Shown here: piece by piece, positions 19,409 to 27,703 of the stretch
Position numbering within the stretch: the first letter of the stretch is position 1
Layout of the letters: every line of letters begins with the position of its first letter
Assembly: GCA_905234495.1 (NCBI GenBank)
Contig: CAJOHE010000002.1
Span: 1 to 64,000, forward strand
Direction of reading: 5' to 3'
Length of the DNA stretch: 64,000 nucleotides
Source of the DNA: an uncultured Eubacterium sp.
GTDB taxonomy: Bacteria > Bacillota > Clostridia > Oscillospirales > Acutalibacteraceae
Translations under genes and position numbers: made by a program
The notes under the pieces: model-generated
What the model was told of the DNA's origin: nothing
The model's database searches: none
Seen by the model: only the letters and a program-made list of their open reading frames with translations

Positions 19409-19420
19409 AAATGCGAAAGC

Positions 19421-19495
19421 AATTCACGTTGCAAAGCAACAATTCATGACCGAAGGTCAATTCACGCCAACGGCAATTCACGCCGCAGGCAATCA
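19421..19495. repeat. Modular mini-hairpin array, copy A
   Basis: Four short palindromes with 3-nt loops separated by AATTCAY spacers: GTTGC-AAA-GCAAC (19428-19440), GACC-GAA-GGTC (19448-19458), GCC-AAC-GGC (19466-19474), GCC-GCA-GGC (19482-19490). The same modules recur in a permuted order at 23617-23679. Confidence 0.85.
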
Positions 19496-19499
19496 TTAC

Positions 19500-19528
19500 G
19501 GGAAGACACAATGTCTTCCCGTTTTATT
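19500..19528 (+). terminator. Terminator after the DUF378 gene
   Basis: 9-bp perfect stem (19500-19508 with 19512-19520), 3-nt loop, then GTTTTATT. Confidence 0.75.
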
Positions 19529-19529
19529 A

Positions 19530-19558
19530 TTGACACATTTATAATTCTATGATAAAAT
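19530..19558 (+). promoter_or_regulatory. Promoter of the NhaC-type antiporter gene
   Basis: TTGACA (19530-19535), 17-bp spacer, TAAAAT (19553-19558), 45 nt before the start. Confidence 0.7.
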
Positions 19559-19603
19559 TCATAATTATTGTATAAAAATACAATTATAAATGGAGGAAAA
19601 ATT

Positions 19604-21433
19604 ATGGCTCAGACAAAAAAGAGAACTGCCATAGCTGCTCTCATCGCTATGATTATGCTTGTGTTTTCCCTCTCGGGCATCACGGCTTTTGCCGATGACG
19701 AGCCCGTTCTCGTTGCCCCGAACGGCGACGCAACCGCAATAGTTACGGTTGACGAGACGGACTACAACCTTGCAGAGTATTCCGTTGAGGACGGCGCAGG
19801 CGCAGCTGACTACGTTGACAGCTATGCGGACAATCTCACAAACGACGAAAACTTCGAGACAAACATTGAAACGGCGCTTACAACGGTAAGAGAGACTATC
19901 AAGTCCTACGCCACAATCTGGTCGCTTCTTCCCCCGATTATCGCAATCGTTCTTGCACTTATCACAAAAGAGGTTTATTCTTCCCTCTTCATCGGTATCC
20001 TTGCAGGCGGCGTAATCTATTCGGGCTTCAATTTTGAAACGACCGTCGTTCACGTTTTCCAGGACGGCTTCATCAACACAATCGCCGACAGCTACAACAT
20101 AGGAATCATCATCTTCCTTGTTCTTCTCGGCTCGCTTGTTGCTATGATGAACAAGACGGGCGGTTCGGCTGCGTTCGGCAGATGGACTGCAAAGCACATC
20201 AAGTCAAGAGTGGGCGCGCAGCTTGCAACAATCGCGCTCGGCGTGCTCATCTTTGTTGACGACTATTTCAACTGTCTTACGGTTGGTTCCGTTATGCGCC
20301 CCGTAACCGACAAGAAAAACATTTCAAGGGAAAAGCTTGCCTATCTCATCGACGCAACGGCAGCCCCCGTCTGCATCATCGCGCCCATCTCATCATGGGC
20401 AGCAGCGGTTGCAGGCTTTGCTAAGGGCGCGGGCGCAGAGAGCGGAATGTCGCTTTTCATTCAGGCAATCCCCTACAATTTCTACGCGCTTCTCACAATC
20501 GTTATGATGATTTTCATCGCCGTTTCAAAGTTTGACTACGGCACGATGAAGAAGTTTGAAGAGGCTGCAATCAGCGGCCACGCAGTTGAGGAAAAGAATC
20601 CTTCGCACAGCGAGGAAATCAAGGTTAACGACAAGGGCAGAGTAATCGACCTCGTTATCCCCGTAATCTTCCTCATCATCTCCTGCGTAATCGGTATGAT
20701 TTACTCGGGCGGCTTCTTCACCGCCGACGCCGACTGCTACCACGATTTCATCGGCGCCTTCTCTGAAAGCGACGCTTCGGTAGGTCTTGTGTTCGGCTCG
20801 TTTGTTACAATCATATTCGCTGTTATCTACTTCCTTTGCAGAAGAGTTATCAGCTTCAAGGACTGCATGGAAGCAATCCCCGAGGGCTTCAAGGCTATGG
20901 TGCCCGCAATCCTCATTCTCTGCTGCGCATGGACGCTCAAGACGATGACGGATTCACTCGGCGCAAAGATTTTCATCTCTCAGCTCATCGAGGGTTCGGC
21001 GGCAGGACTGCAGATGCTTCTTCCCGCAATCATCTTCCTTATCGCGGTCGGTCTTTCGTTTGCAACGGGTACGTCGTGGGGCACTTTCGGTATCCTTATT
21101 CCGATTGTTCTCAGCGTATTCAGCGGCACGGACGGCAAGATTACAATCATCGCAATCTCGGCTTGTATGGCTGGTGCGGTTTGCGGCGACCACTGCTCAC
21201 CGATTTCGGATACCACGATTATGGCTTCCGCAGGTGCAGAGTGTAACCACCTCAACCACGTTTCAACCCAGCTTCCCTACGCGCTCACGGTTGCAGGCGT
21301 TTCCTTCGTAAGCTACATCGTTGCAGGCTTCGTTCAGTCCGTATGGATTGCTCTTCCGATTGCAACGGTACTTATGCTTGCCTGCCTTGTTGTGCTCAGG
21401 GTTGTGCTCGGAAAGAAGAAAGCTGATGCGTAA
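19604..21433 (+). CDS. Na+/H+ antiporter NhaC family protein with N-terminal extension
   Basis: A 609-residue transporter. Residues 1-28 look like a signal peptide (KKR charge, hydrophobic stretch, AFA cleavage site), followed by about 75 mostly acidic residues predicted outside the cell, then an NhaC-type membrane domain with about twelve helices (from about residue 110). Typical segments are DDYFNCLTVGSVMRPV and GTSWGTFGIL; CGDHCSPISDTT is a family hallmark. Members exchange sodium for protons or carry small organic solutes. The start at 19604 is set by TGGAGGAAAAATT; an ATG 36 nt upstream lacks such a site. Confidence 0.92.
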   Translation: MAQTKKRTAIAALIAMIMLVFSLSGITAFADDEPVLVAPNGDATAIVTVDETDYNLAEYSVEDGAGAADYVDSYADNLTNDENFETNIETALTTVRETIKSYATIWSLLPPIIAIVLALITKEVYSSLFIGILAGGVIYSGFNFETTVVHVFQDGFINTIADSYNIGIIIFLVLLGSLVAMMNKTGGSAAFGRWTAKHIKSRVGAQLATIALGVLIFVDDYFNCLTVGSVMRPVTDKKNISREKLAYLIDATAAPVCIIAPISSWAAAVAGFAKGAGAESGMSLFIQAIPYNFYALLTIVMMIFIAVSKFDYGTMKKFEEAAISGHAVEEKNPSHSEEIKVNDKGRVIDLVIPVIFLIISCVIGMIYSGGFFTADADCYHDFIGAFSESDASVGLVFGSFVTIIFAVIYFLCRRVISFKDCMEAIPEGFKAMVPAILILCCAWTLKTMTDSLGAKIFISQLIEGSAAGLQMLLPAIIFLIAVGLSFATGTSWGTFGILIPIVLSVFSGTDGKITIIAISACMAGAVCGDHCSPISDTTIMASAGAECNHLNHVSTQLPYALTVAGVSFVSYIVAGFVQSVWIALPIATVLMLACLVVLRVVLGKKKADA

Positions 21434-21472
21434 TGCGTAATTAGCTTGCAAAGCAAAAATAGCTCTTAGCTG

Positions 21473-21500
21473 AAAAGAGAGGCTCACGCCTCTCTTTTTT
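21473..21500. terminator. Bidirectional terminator between antiporter and sigE
   Basis: 11-bp perfect stem (21473-21483 with 21488-21498) and TCAC loop, with T on the plus side and T on the minus side. It serves the convergent antiporter and sigE genes. Just before it (21444-21456) is a TTGC-AAA-GCAA mini-palindrome like those of the hairpin arrays. Confidence 0.85.
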
Positions 21501-22194
21501 ATGCTTGCATAGATATGAGCTGCTTCTTCAGTTTTTCGAGGATTCGCTTTTCAAGGCGGCTGATGTAGGACTGGGATATTCCCATAAAGTCGGCAAGCTG
21601 CTTCTGCGTTTTGGGCTCGGCGCCGTTTAGTCCGTAGCGCCTTATCATAAGCTCCCTTTCCTTTTGCGGAAGCGAGTCGACCACTTGCGCCACAAGCCTT
21701 TTCTCATCGTCGTATTCAAGCTCGTCGTAGACGTCGTCGGGCTCGGTGCCGAGAACGTCGCGCAGGGTGAGCTCGTTGCCGTCCCAATCGACCGAGAGGG
21801 GCTCGTCAAACGAAATCTCGCTCTTCATATTGTTAATCTTCCTCAGGTGCATAAGAATCTCGTTTTCAATGCACCGCGAGGCGTAGGTGGCAAGCTTGAT
21901 ATTCTTGTCGGGATTAAAGGTTCGCACCGCCTTCATAAGCCCGATTGTTCCGATTGAAACGAGGTCCTCGGTCGGGGTTGTTTTCGTTTCAAATTTCTTT
22001 GCGATGTAGACCACGAGGCGAAGATTGTGCACGACGAGAAGGTCGCGCTGAGAGAAATCCCCCGCCCTGATTTTGTCCATAATTTCCCATTCCCTGTCCT
22101 TTGAAAGCGGCGGGGGCAGGGTTTCGGGGCCGTTTATGTAGTAGCAGCCCTGCCGTTTAAAGAGCCTTGCAAAAAGCATTTTAAGTTTTTTCAT
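21499..22194 (-). CDS. sigE: Sporulation sigma factor SigE (pro-sigma-E)
   Basis: A 231-residue sigma-70 family factor of the SigE subgroup, directing early mother-cell transcription during sporulation. NLRLVVYIAKKFE, SIGTIGLMKAVRTF, LATYASRCIENEILM and SFDEPL-WDGNEL are hallmarks; region 4 ends GISQSYISRLEKRI. The N-terminal pro-sequence is about 17 residues before YYING, shorter than the roughly 27 of B. subtilis. It overlaps spoIIGA by 4 nt. The usual neighbour sigG is absent here. Confidence 0.97.
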   Translation of the reverse strand: MKKLKMLFARLFKRQGCYYINGPETLPPPLSKDREWEIMDKIRAGDFSQRDLLVVHNLRLVVYIAKKFETKTTPTEDLVSIGTIGLMKAVRTFNPDKNIKLATYASRCIENEILMHLRKINNMKSEISFDEPLSVDWDGNELTLRDVLGTEPDDVYDELEYDDEKRLVAQVVDSLPQKERELMIRRYGLNGAEPKTQKQLADFMGISQSYISRLEKRILEKLKKQLISMQA

Positions 22195-22985
22195 AATGCA
22201 CCTCTGAGTAATTCTGTATTCAGTATTGCGGAAAAATCCTTTTCATTAACAACCGAAAGCGCTATGTAAACCCTGTCGGTTTCAACGCTTTTCCCCTTTG
22301 CGGATATCACCACCCTGTCGGGTCTGAACGCCTTTAACATTCCGTCACCTCCCACTGTGTTATACGGTATAATTCTGTCACCCTCAAGGGTGATTTTTTC
22401 TTTGTCGACAATTATCACGGGGAAGCCCGAAAACGGCTCGTGAAGCCTGTTTCCGCTGTCTGCAAAGGCGTAGAGGGCGAACTCGTCTTCCCCCTTGAAA
22501 ATCTTTAAAAGATATATCTCGTTTTTACTCGCCGTGCGGTTGTATATCCATATGACGAGGGCTGAGACGAGATAGGCAAAAAGGGCTGAGAGAATGAGCG
22601 CTGCGGCGGATATGTCAAAGTAGACCGCGCCTCCGTAGAGCCTGACGGCGTTTGACTTGAAAAGAAGCTGAAGCCCCGCGATAACGCCGAGAAAAAGCAG
22701 GCTTGAAAACCAGAAAATCAGCAGGCGTTTAAGCCACAGAGTGAGCCGGATGAAGCCGAAGGCGGCGAGGATAATCAGCGCCGAGGAAAGAAGCTTTCCC
22801 GCCCACGACAGAAGGATATTGAGCCTGTCGATGAATATTACGAGCGAATATGCGCCGCCGAGAAACGAGGCAAAAAGCAGCCTTGCGCTCTTGCAGGGCG
22901 CCTTTGAGATTTTTGCCGTGAGAAGCAGCAGAAGATATGTTAAAAAGAAATTTATCACGAAAAGAATGTCGGCGTAAACGGTCAA
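22191..22985 (-). CDS. spoIIGA: Sigma-E processing peptidase SpoIIGA
   Basis: About 264 residues: five N-terminal membrane helices (to about residue 145) and a C-terminal aspartic-protease domain with the catalytic DSGN motif (AFADSGNRLHEP). It cleaves the pro-sequence of SigE in the mother cell. I favour the TTG at 22985, giving VYADILFVINFF at the N-terminus as in relatives, with GAGAGGGG 8 nt upstream; an in-frame GTG at 23003 lies too close to the -10 box. Followed by sigE with a 4-nt overlap. Confidence 0.93.
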   Translation of the reverse strand: MTVYADILFVINFFLTYLLLLLTAKISKAPCKSARLLFASFLGGAYSLVIFIDRLNILLSWAGKLLSSALIILAAFGFIRLTLWLKRLLIFWFSSLLFLGVIAGLQLLFKSNAVRLYGGAVYFDISAAALILSALFAYLVSALVIWIYNRTASKNEIYLLKIFKGEDEFALYAFADSGNRLHEPFSGFPVIIVDKEKITLEGDRIIPYNTVGGDGMLKAFRPDRVVISAKGKSVETDRVYIALSVVNEKDFSAILNTELLRGAL

Positions 22986-23007
22986 AAAAATAACCCCTCT
23001 CACCGAT

Positions 23008-23040
23008 ATTATAACCGGAAAAAGGGGTGGATTTTGTCAG
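23008..23040 (-). promoter_or_regulatory. spoIIGA-sigE promoter, long-spacer (Spo0A-type) candidate
   Basis: Minus strand CTGACA (23035-23040) and TATAAT (23008-23013) are 21 bp apart. The B. subtilis spoIIG promoter is known for a 22-bp spacer and Spo0A activation. A TTTTGTCAGAA stretch over the -35 region resembles a Spo0A box only loosely. Confidence 0.45.
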
Positions 23041-23042
23041 AA

Positions 23043-23600
23043 TTAATCTTCAATTATAATTGTTTCGATGACCACGTCATACACGGGCTTGTCCGCCATT
23101 CCCGTCCTTGTGGACGCGATGTCCTCAAGCACGTCGGCGCCGTCCGTCAGCTCGCCGAAAACGGTGTGTTTGAAGTCAAGCCACGGTGTGCCGCCGACCT
23201 CTCTGTACTTATCGATTACCTCACGGGGATAGCCCTGCTCGGTGAGCTCTTCCATCTGTGAAAGAAGGCTTTCGGGAACGTCCTTTGCCTGAACGATGAA
23301 AAACTGCGAGCCGTTTGTGTCGGGGCCGCTGTTTGCCATTGAAAGCGAGCCGTAGTAGTTTCTCGCGTCAACCGAGAACTCATCCTCGAAGGACTTGCCC
23401 CAGATGGACTCGCCGCCCATACCGGTGCCCGTCGGGTCGCCGCCCTGAATCATAAAGTCTTTGATTACTCGGTGGAAAATCAGCCCGTCGTAGTAGCCGT
23501 CCTTTGCGTGGGTTGAAAAGTTTTCAACAGCCTTCGGCGCAACCTCGGGAAAGAGGTCAAACGCCATATCGCCTTTGTTTGTTTTAATTATTGCTTTCAT
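23043..23600 (-). CDS. Peptidyl-prolyl cis-trans isomerase (cyclophilin)
   Basis: A 185-residue cytoplasmic cyclophilin without signal peptide. [21 protein letters not shown] holds the active-site Arg and Gln (I quote only part of it), NGSQFFIV the Phe/Gln pair, and a Trp is seen in [14 protein letters not shown]. The start at 23600 follows AAAGGAGAAATT; an upstream ATG would add nine residues encoded by a hairpin-array repeat. It ends 58 nt before spoIIGA, but that gene seems to have its own promoter. Confidence 0.95.
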   Translation of the reverse strand: MKAIIKTNKGDMAFDLFPEVAPKAVENFSTHAKDGYYDGLIFHRVIKDFMIQGGDPTGTGMGGESIWGKSFEDEFSVDARNYYGSLSMANSGPDTNGSQFFIVQAKDVPESLLSQMEELTEQGYPREVIDKYREVGGTPWLDFKHTVFGELTDGADVLEDIASTRTGMADKPVYDVVIETIIIED

Positions 23601-23616
23601 AATTTCTCCTTTTAAT

Positions 23617-23757
23617 GCCGCAGGCAATTCATGTTGCGAAGCAACAATTCATGACCGAAGGTCGATTCATGCCAACGGCAATTCATTTATGATTTGCAAG
23701 CTTTGTTTGCATGATTTGATTGCTGCGCAATCATCGGGCTGCCGAGGTCGTCAGCCC
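23617..23757. repeat. Modular mini-hairpin array, copy B, ending in a CCCCTACA palindrome
   Basis: GCC-GCA-GGC (23617-23625), GTTGC-GAA-GCAAC (23633-23645), GACC-GAA-GGTC (23653-23663), GCC-AAC-GGC (23671-23679), then GATTGC-TGC-GCAATC (23718-23732) and GGGCTG/CAGCCC (23736-23741 with 23752-23757) followed by CTACA. It fills the gap between the GH2 stop and the cyclophilin gene; no protein gene is seen here. Confidence 0.85.
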
Positions 23758-25455
23758 CTACAGTTTTACTCTCGCGTTGATTTCTTTCAGGACTTCCCTG
23801 TCAATTTTCATAACCCTGCGGTCGTAGGTTAGAAGGCCGTTGAGCTCGTCCTCAACGTCTGTGACCTGGGTGTAGACCGTTGCGCTGAGTCCCTTTTCAA
23901 TCTGCGGAATAATCGTGTTGTTAAAGAGCTTCCGATACGCCTTTGTGAGGCTTTCCTTGCTTCTGTAAATCTTGTAGCCGAACATTTTGTTATTGAACGT
24001 ATGGCCGTTTATGCGGTGGCTGAAGCCGCCGAACTCCGAAAGAACGTACGGTCTGTCGCCCTGCTTTACAACAATCGGCGTGAAATAGATATGCTTTGAA
24101 ATAACGTCGCTCACGCCCATATCGTGCCAGCCCGAGGCTGAATCGACAAGCCTTGTGGGGTCGAGCTTTTTGAGCATTTCATACGCCTTTGAGGAATCAA
24201 ACTGTCCCCAGCCCTCGTTGAAGGGAACCCACATCGCGATGCAGGGGCAGTTGTAAAGATAATCGACCTCGTCGGAAAGCTCGTCGTAATAGAGCTTCCT
24301 GCCCTCTTCATCCTCGCGGTGGAAATTTTTGTATTTCGTGTCGTCAAGATTTACGCCGATGAACGGAATTGCCGAGACCTCAAGCCCGTACTTTCCGCCG
24401 CCGTTTACCATATCCTGCCAAACGATAATGCCGTTTACGTCGCAGTAGTGATACCAGAGAAGGGGCTCGATTTTGATGTGCTTGCGAAGCATATTGAAGC
24501 CCGCTTCCTTAACTGTTTTAACGTCAAATTCCATAGCCTCGTTTGAGGGCGGGGTGAGATAGCCGTCGGGGTAATATCCCTGGTCGAGAAGTCCGTTGTG
24601 AAAATACGGCTCGTTATTTAGGAAGAGCCTCAAAACACCCTTGCCGTCCTCACCCACCGAGAACTTTCTCATTCCGAAATAGGACTTGATTTTCTCGCCG
24701 CAGGCGGTGAATTCAACCCTGTATAAAAACGGTCTCTCGGGGCTCCAGCTCTTAAAATCGGGAAGCTTTACAACCCTTTCGGTGCACTCTGCGATGAGGT
24801 CGTTTCCGTCGTAAATTCTGACGGTGACGTCGTCGCAGCCGTCGTATTCAAAACGCACCTCAGCCTTGTCGTAGTCGGGGGTAATCTTAACGGATTTGAG
24901 ATATTCCTTCGGCGTGGATTCAAGCCAGACGGTCTGCCAGATGCCGCTCTGTGCGGTGTACCAGATGCCGCCGCGCTTTGTCTTCTGCTTGCCGCGGGAA
25001 TAGGAATTGTTGTCCGTGAAGTCCTGCACCTCGACGATGAGCGTGTTTTCGCCCTCGGCAAGGCTTTCCGTAATCTCAAAGGTGAAGGGCGTGAAGCCGC
25101 CCTTGTGGGTGCCTATTTTCTCGCAGTTGAGATATACCGTTGCAATCTGGTCAACCGCGCCGAAATTGATGAACACCCTGCCACGATTGAAGCCCTCGGG
25201 AAGGGTGAAGGTCTTTTTATAATAGAGATACTCGCCCGCCTTCAAAGTCCTGTTCACGCCCGAAAGCTCGGTTTCAGGTGAAAACGGAACGAGGATTTTG
25301 CCCTCGTAGCTCTCGGGAAGCTGAGCGGCTTCGGAAAAGGCGTAGTCCCAGAGTCCGTTGAGATTTATATAGCTGTCCCTCACAAACTGGGGACGCGGGT
25401 ATTCGGGAAGAGGACAGTTTTTATCGATTTGTTCCGTCCACGGTGTTTTAAGCAT
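23758..25455 (-). CDS. Glycoside hydrolase family 2 enzyme
   Basis: A 565-residue intracellular glycosidase (no signal peptide). An N-terminal jelly-roll (NLNGLWDYAFS; GGFTPFTFEIT), an immunoglobulin-like middle domain and a C-terminal TIM barrel follow GH2 order. The acid/base Glu lies in FNEGWGQFD (about residue 413) and the likely nucleophile Glu in YVLSEFGGF (about 475). Beta-galactosidase, glucuronidase or mannosidase activity cannot be told apart. It starts 2 nt after the ABC transporter gene, with GGAGGATTAAAT as ribosome-binding site, so it is co-transcribed with it. Confidence 0.93.
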   Translation of the reverse strand: MLKTPWTEQIDKNCPLPEYPRPQFVRDSYINLNGLWDYAFSEAAQLPESYEGKILVPFSPETELSGVNRTLKAGEYLYYKKTFTLPEGFNRGRVFINFGAVDQIATVYLNCEKIGTHKGGFTPFTFEITESLAEGENTLIVEVQDFTDNNSYSRGKQKTKRGGIWYTAQSGIWQTVWLESTPKEYLKSVKITPDYDKAEVRFEYDGCDDVTVRIYDGNDLIAECTERVVKLPDFKSWSPERPFLYRVEFTACGEKIKSYFGMRKFSVGEDGKGVLRLFLNNEPYFHNGLLDQGYYPDGYLTPPSNEAMEFDVKTVKEAGFNMLRKHIKIEPLLWYHYCDVNGIIVWQDMVNGGGKYGLEVSAIPFIGVNLDDTKYKNFHREDEEGRKLYYDELSDEVDYLYNCPCIAMWVPFNEGWGQFDSSKAYEMLKKLDPTRLVDSASGWHDMGVSDVISKHIYFTPIVVKQGDRPYVLSEFGGFSHRINGHTFNNKMFGYKIYRSKESLTKAYRKLFNNTIIPQIEKGLSATVYTQVTDVEDELNGLLTYDRRVMKIDREVLKEINARVKL

Positions 25456-25457
25456 AT

Positions 25458-27149
25458 TTAATCCTCCGTAATTTTGCCGTCAGTAATCCGGATGTGTCTG
25501 TTGCAGATTTCAAGGGCGGCAAGCTTGTGCGATACGATTATGCAGCTCGCGTCCCTGAGCTCGCGAAGATTTGAAAGAAACTGTTTTTCGGTTGCCTCGT
25601 CAAGCGCCGAGGTCGCCTCGTCAAGCAGGATAATCGGCGAGGGTGAGAGAAGCGACCTTGCGATTGCAAGCCTCTGCACCTGTCCTTCCGAAAGACCGAG
25701 TCCCTTTTCGCCGATGACGGTGTCGAGCCCGTCGGGAAGCTCGTCGATGAATTCCCTTGAACAGCTGATGTCGACCGCCTTCTGAATTTCGTCCTCGGTC
25801 GCGTTTTCGTTGATGAACATAAGGTTTTCCCTGATTGTTCCCGAGATGAGCATATTGCCCTGAGGAACGTAGGAAAAGAGCTTTCTCGTGTTCTTGTCGG
25901 CAAGGCGGGGCTTTCCGTCAATATTAATCTTAATGCTTCCCTGCTGCGGCTGATAAACGCCGAGAAGAAGCTTCAAAAGCGTACTCTTGCCGATGCCCGA
26001 GATACCCATAATCGCGACGAAATCGCCCTTGTTGAAGGTGAAGGAAGTATCGTCGAGAATGATGTCCCTGTCGTATTTGAAGGTGATGTTTTCAAACTCA
26101 ATCGTGCTGAGCCCCTCGTATGCCTTTATGGGGTCAACGGGCTCGGCGCTGTGTTCAAACTCGTCGGCAATACCGTCAAGCTCCATAAGCCTTTCGGCGG
26201 AAGCGATGAGCGTAAAATACTGAGGAACGACGTTTGAAAGCGAGGCAAACGGCGCCTGAATCTGGGCTACGAGCTGAATCATAGCGGTGACGGTACCGTA
26301 GGTCGTGCCGTTGAAAAGTATGCTGTACGCGCCGAACGCAACCGCGAAAACGGAACCGACGCTGAACGTGATATTGAGTCCGGTATTTGCAAGAAGGGAA
26401 AAATTCCTTCTCTTCATCTTTGCCCTGAAGTTGATATCCTGAAGCTCGCCCGTCTTTTCAGCAACCTTGTCCTCTGCCGAAAACGCCTTGAACACAAGCA
26501 GGTTTGCAAGCGCTTCCTGAACGAAGGAACGGGTTTCGCCCTCGGTTTTCTGAACGTCCTTATGAAGCCTCTTTATCGTCTTTCTGAATATCCTTGTGAC
26601 AGAGAAAACGAAGAGTCCGCCGAGAAGGAACACGAGCGCAAAGAAGCGGTCGATTATAACAAGATAGATGAACGCGCTGACAAGCTTTGTGATGAAATAG
26701 ACCGCGTTCGGAATAATCGTCATAAAGCCGTCGGTCACAATCGAGGCGTCGTTGAACATCCTGTTCTGCAGCTCGCCCGTGTGATACGAGGTCACGCCCG
26801 CATAGTCCTTTGAGAGGATTTTTCTGAGCATATGCCTTTGCAGCAGGATTGTGAGCTTGCCCTTGCTGTATTCGGAAATCGCGTTTTTTGAAACGTAGAT
26901 AACCGTCTGCAGGGCGATTACGCCGAGAAGCGCTATCGAATATTTAATTACGAGATTCAAATCGTTTGAAACCGTTGCGGCGTCGATTACCTTTTTTGAA
27001 TAGTTTGCAAAAAGAACCGCCATCGTGCCGTGAAATACGTTTATAAGCACTATCGCGACGAGCCACGGCGTCTGCTTCTTGCAGACTGAGTAAACCCACC
27101 TTACAACGGGTATATCGGATTTGCTGAATTTATTCTTCTTCGTTTTCAA
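25458..27149 (-). CDS. ABC transporter, fused permease and ATPase (exporter type)
   Basis: A 563-residue half-transporter: six membrane helices (about residues 30-310) and a C-terminal nucleotide-binding domain with GISGIGKST Walker A (about 387), LSEGQVQRLAIARSLL signature and IILLDEATSALDE Walker B. This is the MsbA/LcnC-like exporter layout, without an N-terminal C39 peptidase domain. The start is TTG at 27149 with AAAGGA 8 nt upstream, overlapping the S26 peptidase gene by 20 nt. Partnership with that peptidase suggests peptide export, but the substrate is unknown. Confidence 0.92.
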   Translation of the reverse strand: MKTKKNKFSKSDIPVVRWVYSVCKKQTPWLVAIVLINVFHGTMAVLFANYSKKVIDAATVSNDLNLVIKYSIALLGVIALQTVIYVSKNAISEYSKGKLTILLQRHMLRKILSKDYAGVTSYHTGELQNRMFNDASIVTDGFMTIIPNAVYFITKLVSAFIYLVIIDRFFALVFLLGGLFVFSVTRIFRKTIKRLHKDVQKTEGETRSFVQEALANLLVFKAFSAEDKVAEKTGELQDINFRAKMKRRNFSLLANTGLNITFSVGSVFAVAFGAYSILFNGTTYGTVTAMIQLVAQIQAPFASLSNVVPQYFTLIASAERLMELDGIADEFEHSAEPVDPIKAYEGLSTIEFENITFKYDRDIILDDTSFTFNKGDFVAIMGISGIGKSTLLKLLLGVYQPQQGSIKINIDGKPRLADKNTRKLFSYVPQGNMLISGTIRENLMFINENATEDEIQKAVDISCSREFIDELPDGLDTVIGEKGLGLSEGQVQRLAIARSLLSPSPIILLDEATSALDEATEKQFLSNLRELRDASCIIVSHKLAALEICNRHIRITDGKITED

Positions 27150-27609
27150 TTCTGTTTTCCTTTCGGGTGAATAAATGCCTTCTTATATAGCTGAAGCCCC
27201 TTGTGACAAAGCACACGAGAGGTTTTATGGGAATTAATGCAACCCATAGCCTTGAATAGAGCTTGTAGAGCTTATTCTTTTCAAGGTCTACGTAGTGCTT
27301 TCCGTTCTTGTAAAAGCCCACAAGCACGCCGCAAATCATATCGTCGGTAACTATTTCCTTCTCGGTGCGGTTGTCGCCCATAATGATGTAGCAGTCGTCC
27401 TTGACCTCGATAATGCGGTGCATAATATATTTTCCCGACGGCATAAGATATACGGGAATATCGTACTTTTTTAGCCGTTCGGTATTCTTTACCACTATGA
27501 TATTGTCCCTGCCCTGATGAAGAAGGGGTTCCATTGAATTGCCCCTCGTAAGCCCCGTATAGGTGCCCGTTTCATCGAGCGCTTTTTTGATTGATGTGTA
27601 TTCGCTCAT
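27130..27609 (-). CDS. S24/S26 family peptidase (signal-peptidase-like)
   Basis: A 159-residue protein. GNSMEPLL carries the probable catalytic Ser, MHRIIEV a conserved His-Arg, and IMGDNRTEKEI an Asp-containing segment; this resembles the Ser-His-Asp archaeal/SipW type more than the Ser-Lys bacterial type. A hydrophobic stretch near residues 115-140 may anchor the C-terminus to the membrane. Start at 27609 chosen for the AGAGG upstream; a TTG 15 nt earlier is less likely. Such peptidases often accompany ABC exporters in ribosomal-peptide clusters; no precursor peptide gene is visible here. Confidence 0.8.
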   Translation of the reverse strand: MSEYTSIKKALDETGTYTGLTRGNSMEPLLHQGRDNIIVVKNTERLKKYDIPVYLMPSGKYIMHRIIEVKDDCYIIMGDNRTEKEIVTDDMICGVLVGFYKNGKHYVDLEKNKLYKLYSRLWVALIPIKPLVCFVTRGFSYIRRHLFTRKENRIENEEE

Positions 27610-27638
27610 AGCTGCCTCTGACAAAATATATTTAATAT

Positions 27639-27667
27639 ATTATAACAGAATATAATATATAATGCAA
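27639..27667 (-). promoter_or_regulatory. Promoter of the S26-ABC-GH2 operon
   Basis: Minus strand TTGCAT (27662-27667), 17-bp spacer, TATAAT (27639-27644), in a very AT-rich stretch. Confidence 0.65.
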
Positions 27668-27670
27668 TAT

Positions 27671-27699
27671 TTGACAAAGCTAAAAAAGTATGTTAGTAT
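27671..27699 (+). promoter_or_regulatory. Promoter of the COG2509 flavoprotein gene
   Basis: TTGACA (27671-27676), 17-bp spacer, TAGTAT (27694-27699). The -35 box lies 3 bp from that of the divergent operon. Confidence 0.65.
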
Positions 27700-27703
27700 A
27701 GTT

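Noticed and set aside
19421..19495. CRISPR-like short repeats
   Set aside because: Repeats are 3-5 bp palindromes with constant spacers, not 25-40 nt repeats with unique spacers; no cas genes.
27130..27609. LexA-type S24 repressor
   Set aside because: There is no DNA-binding domain; the GNSMEP/MHR/GDN pattern fits a signal-peptidase-like S26 protein.
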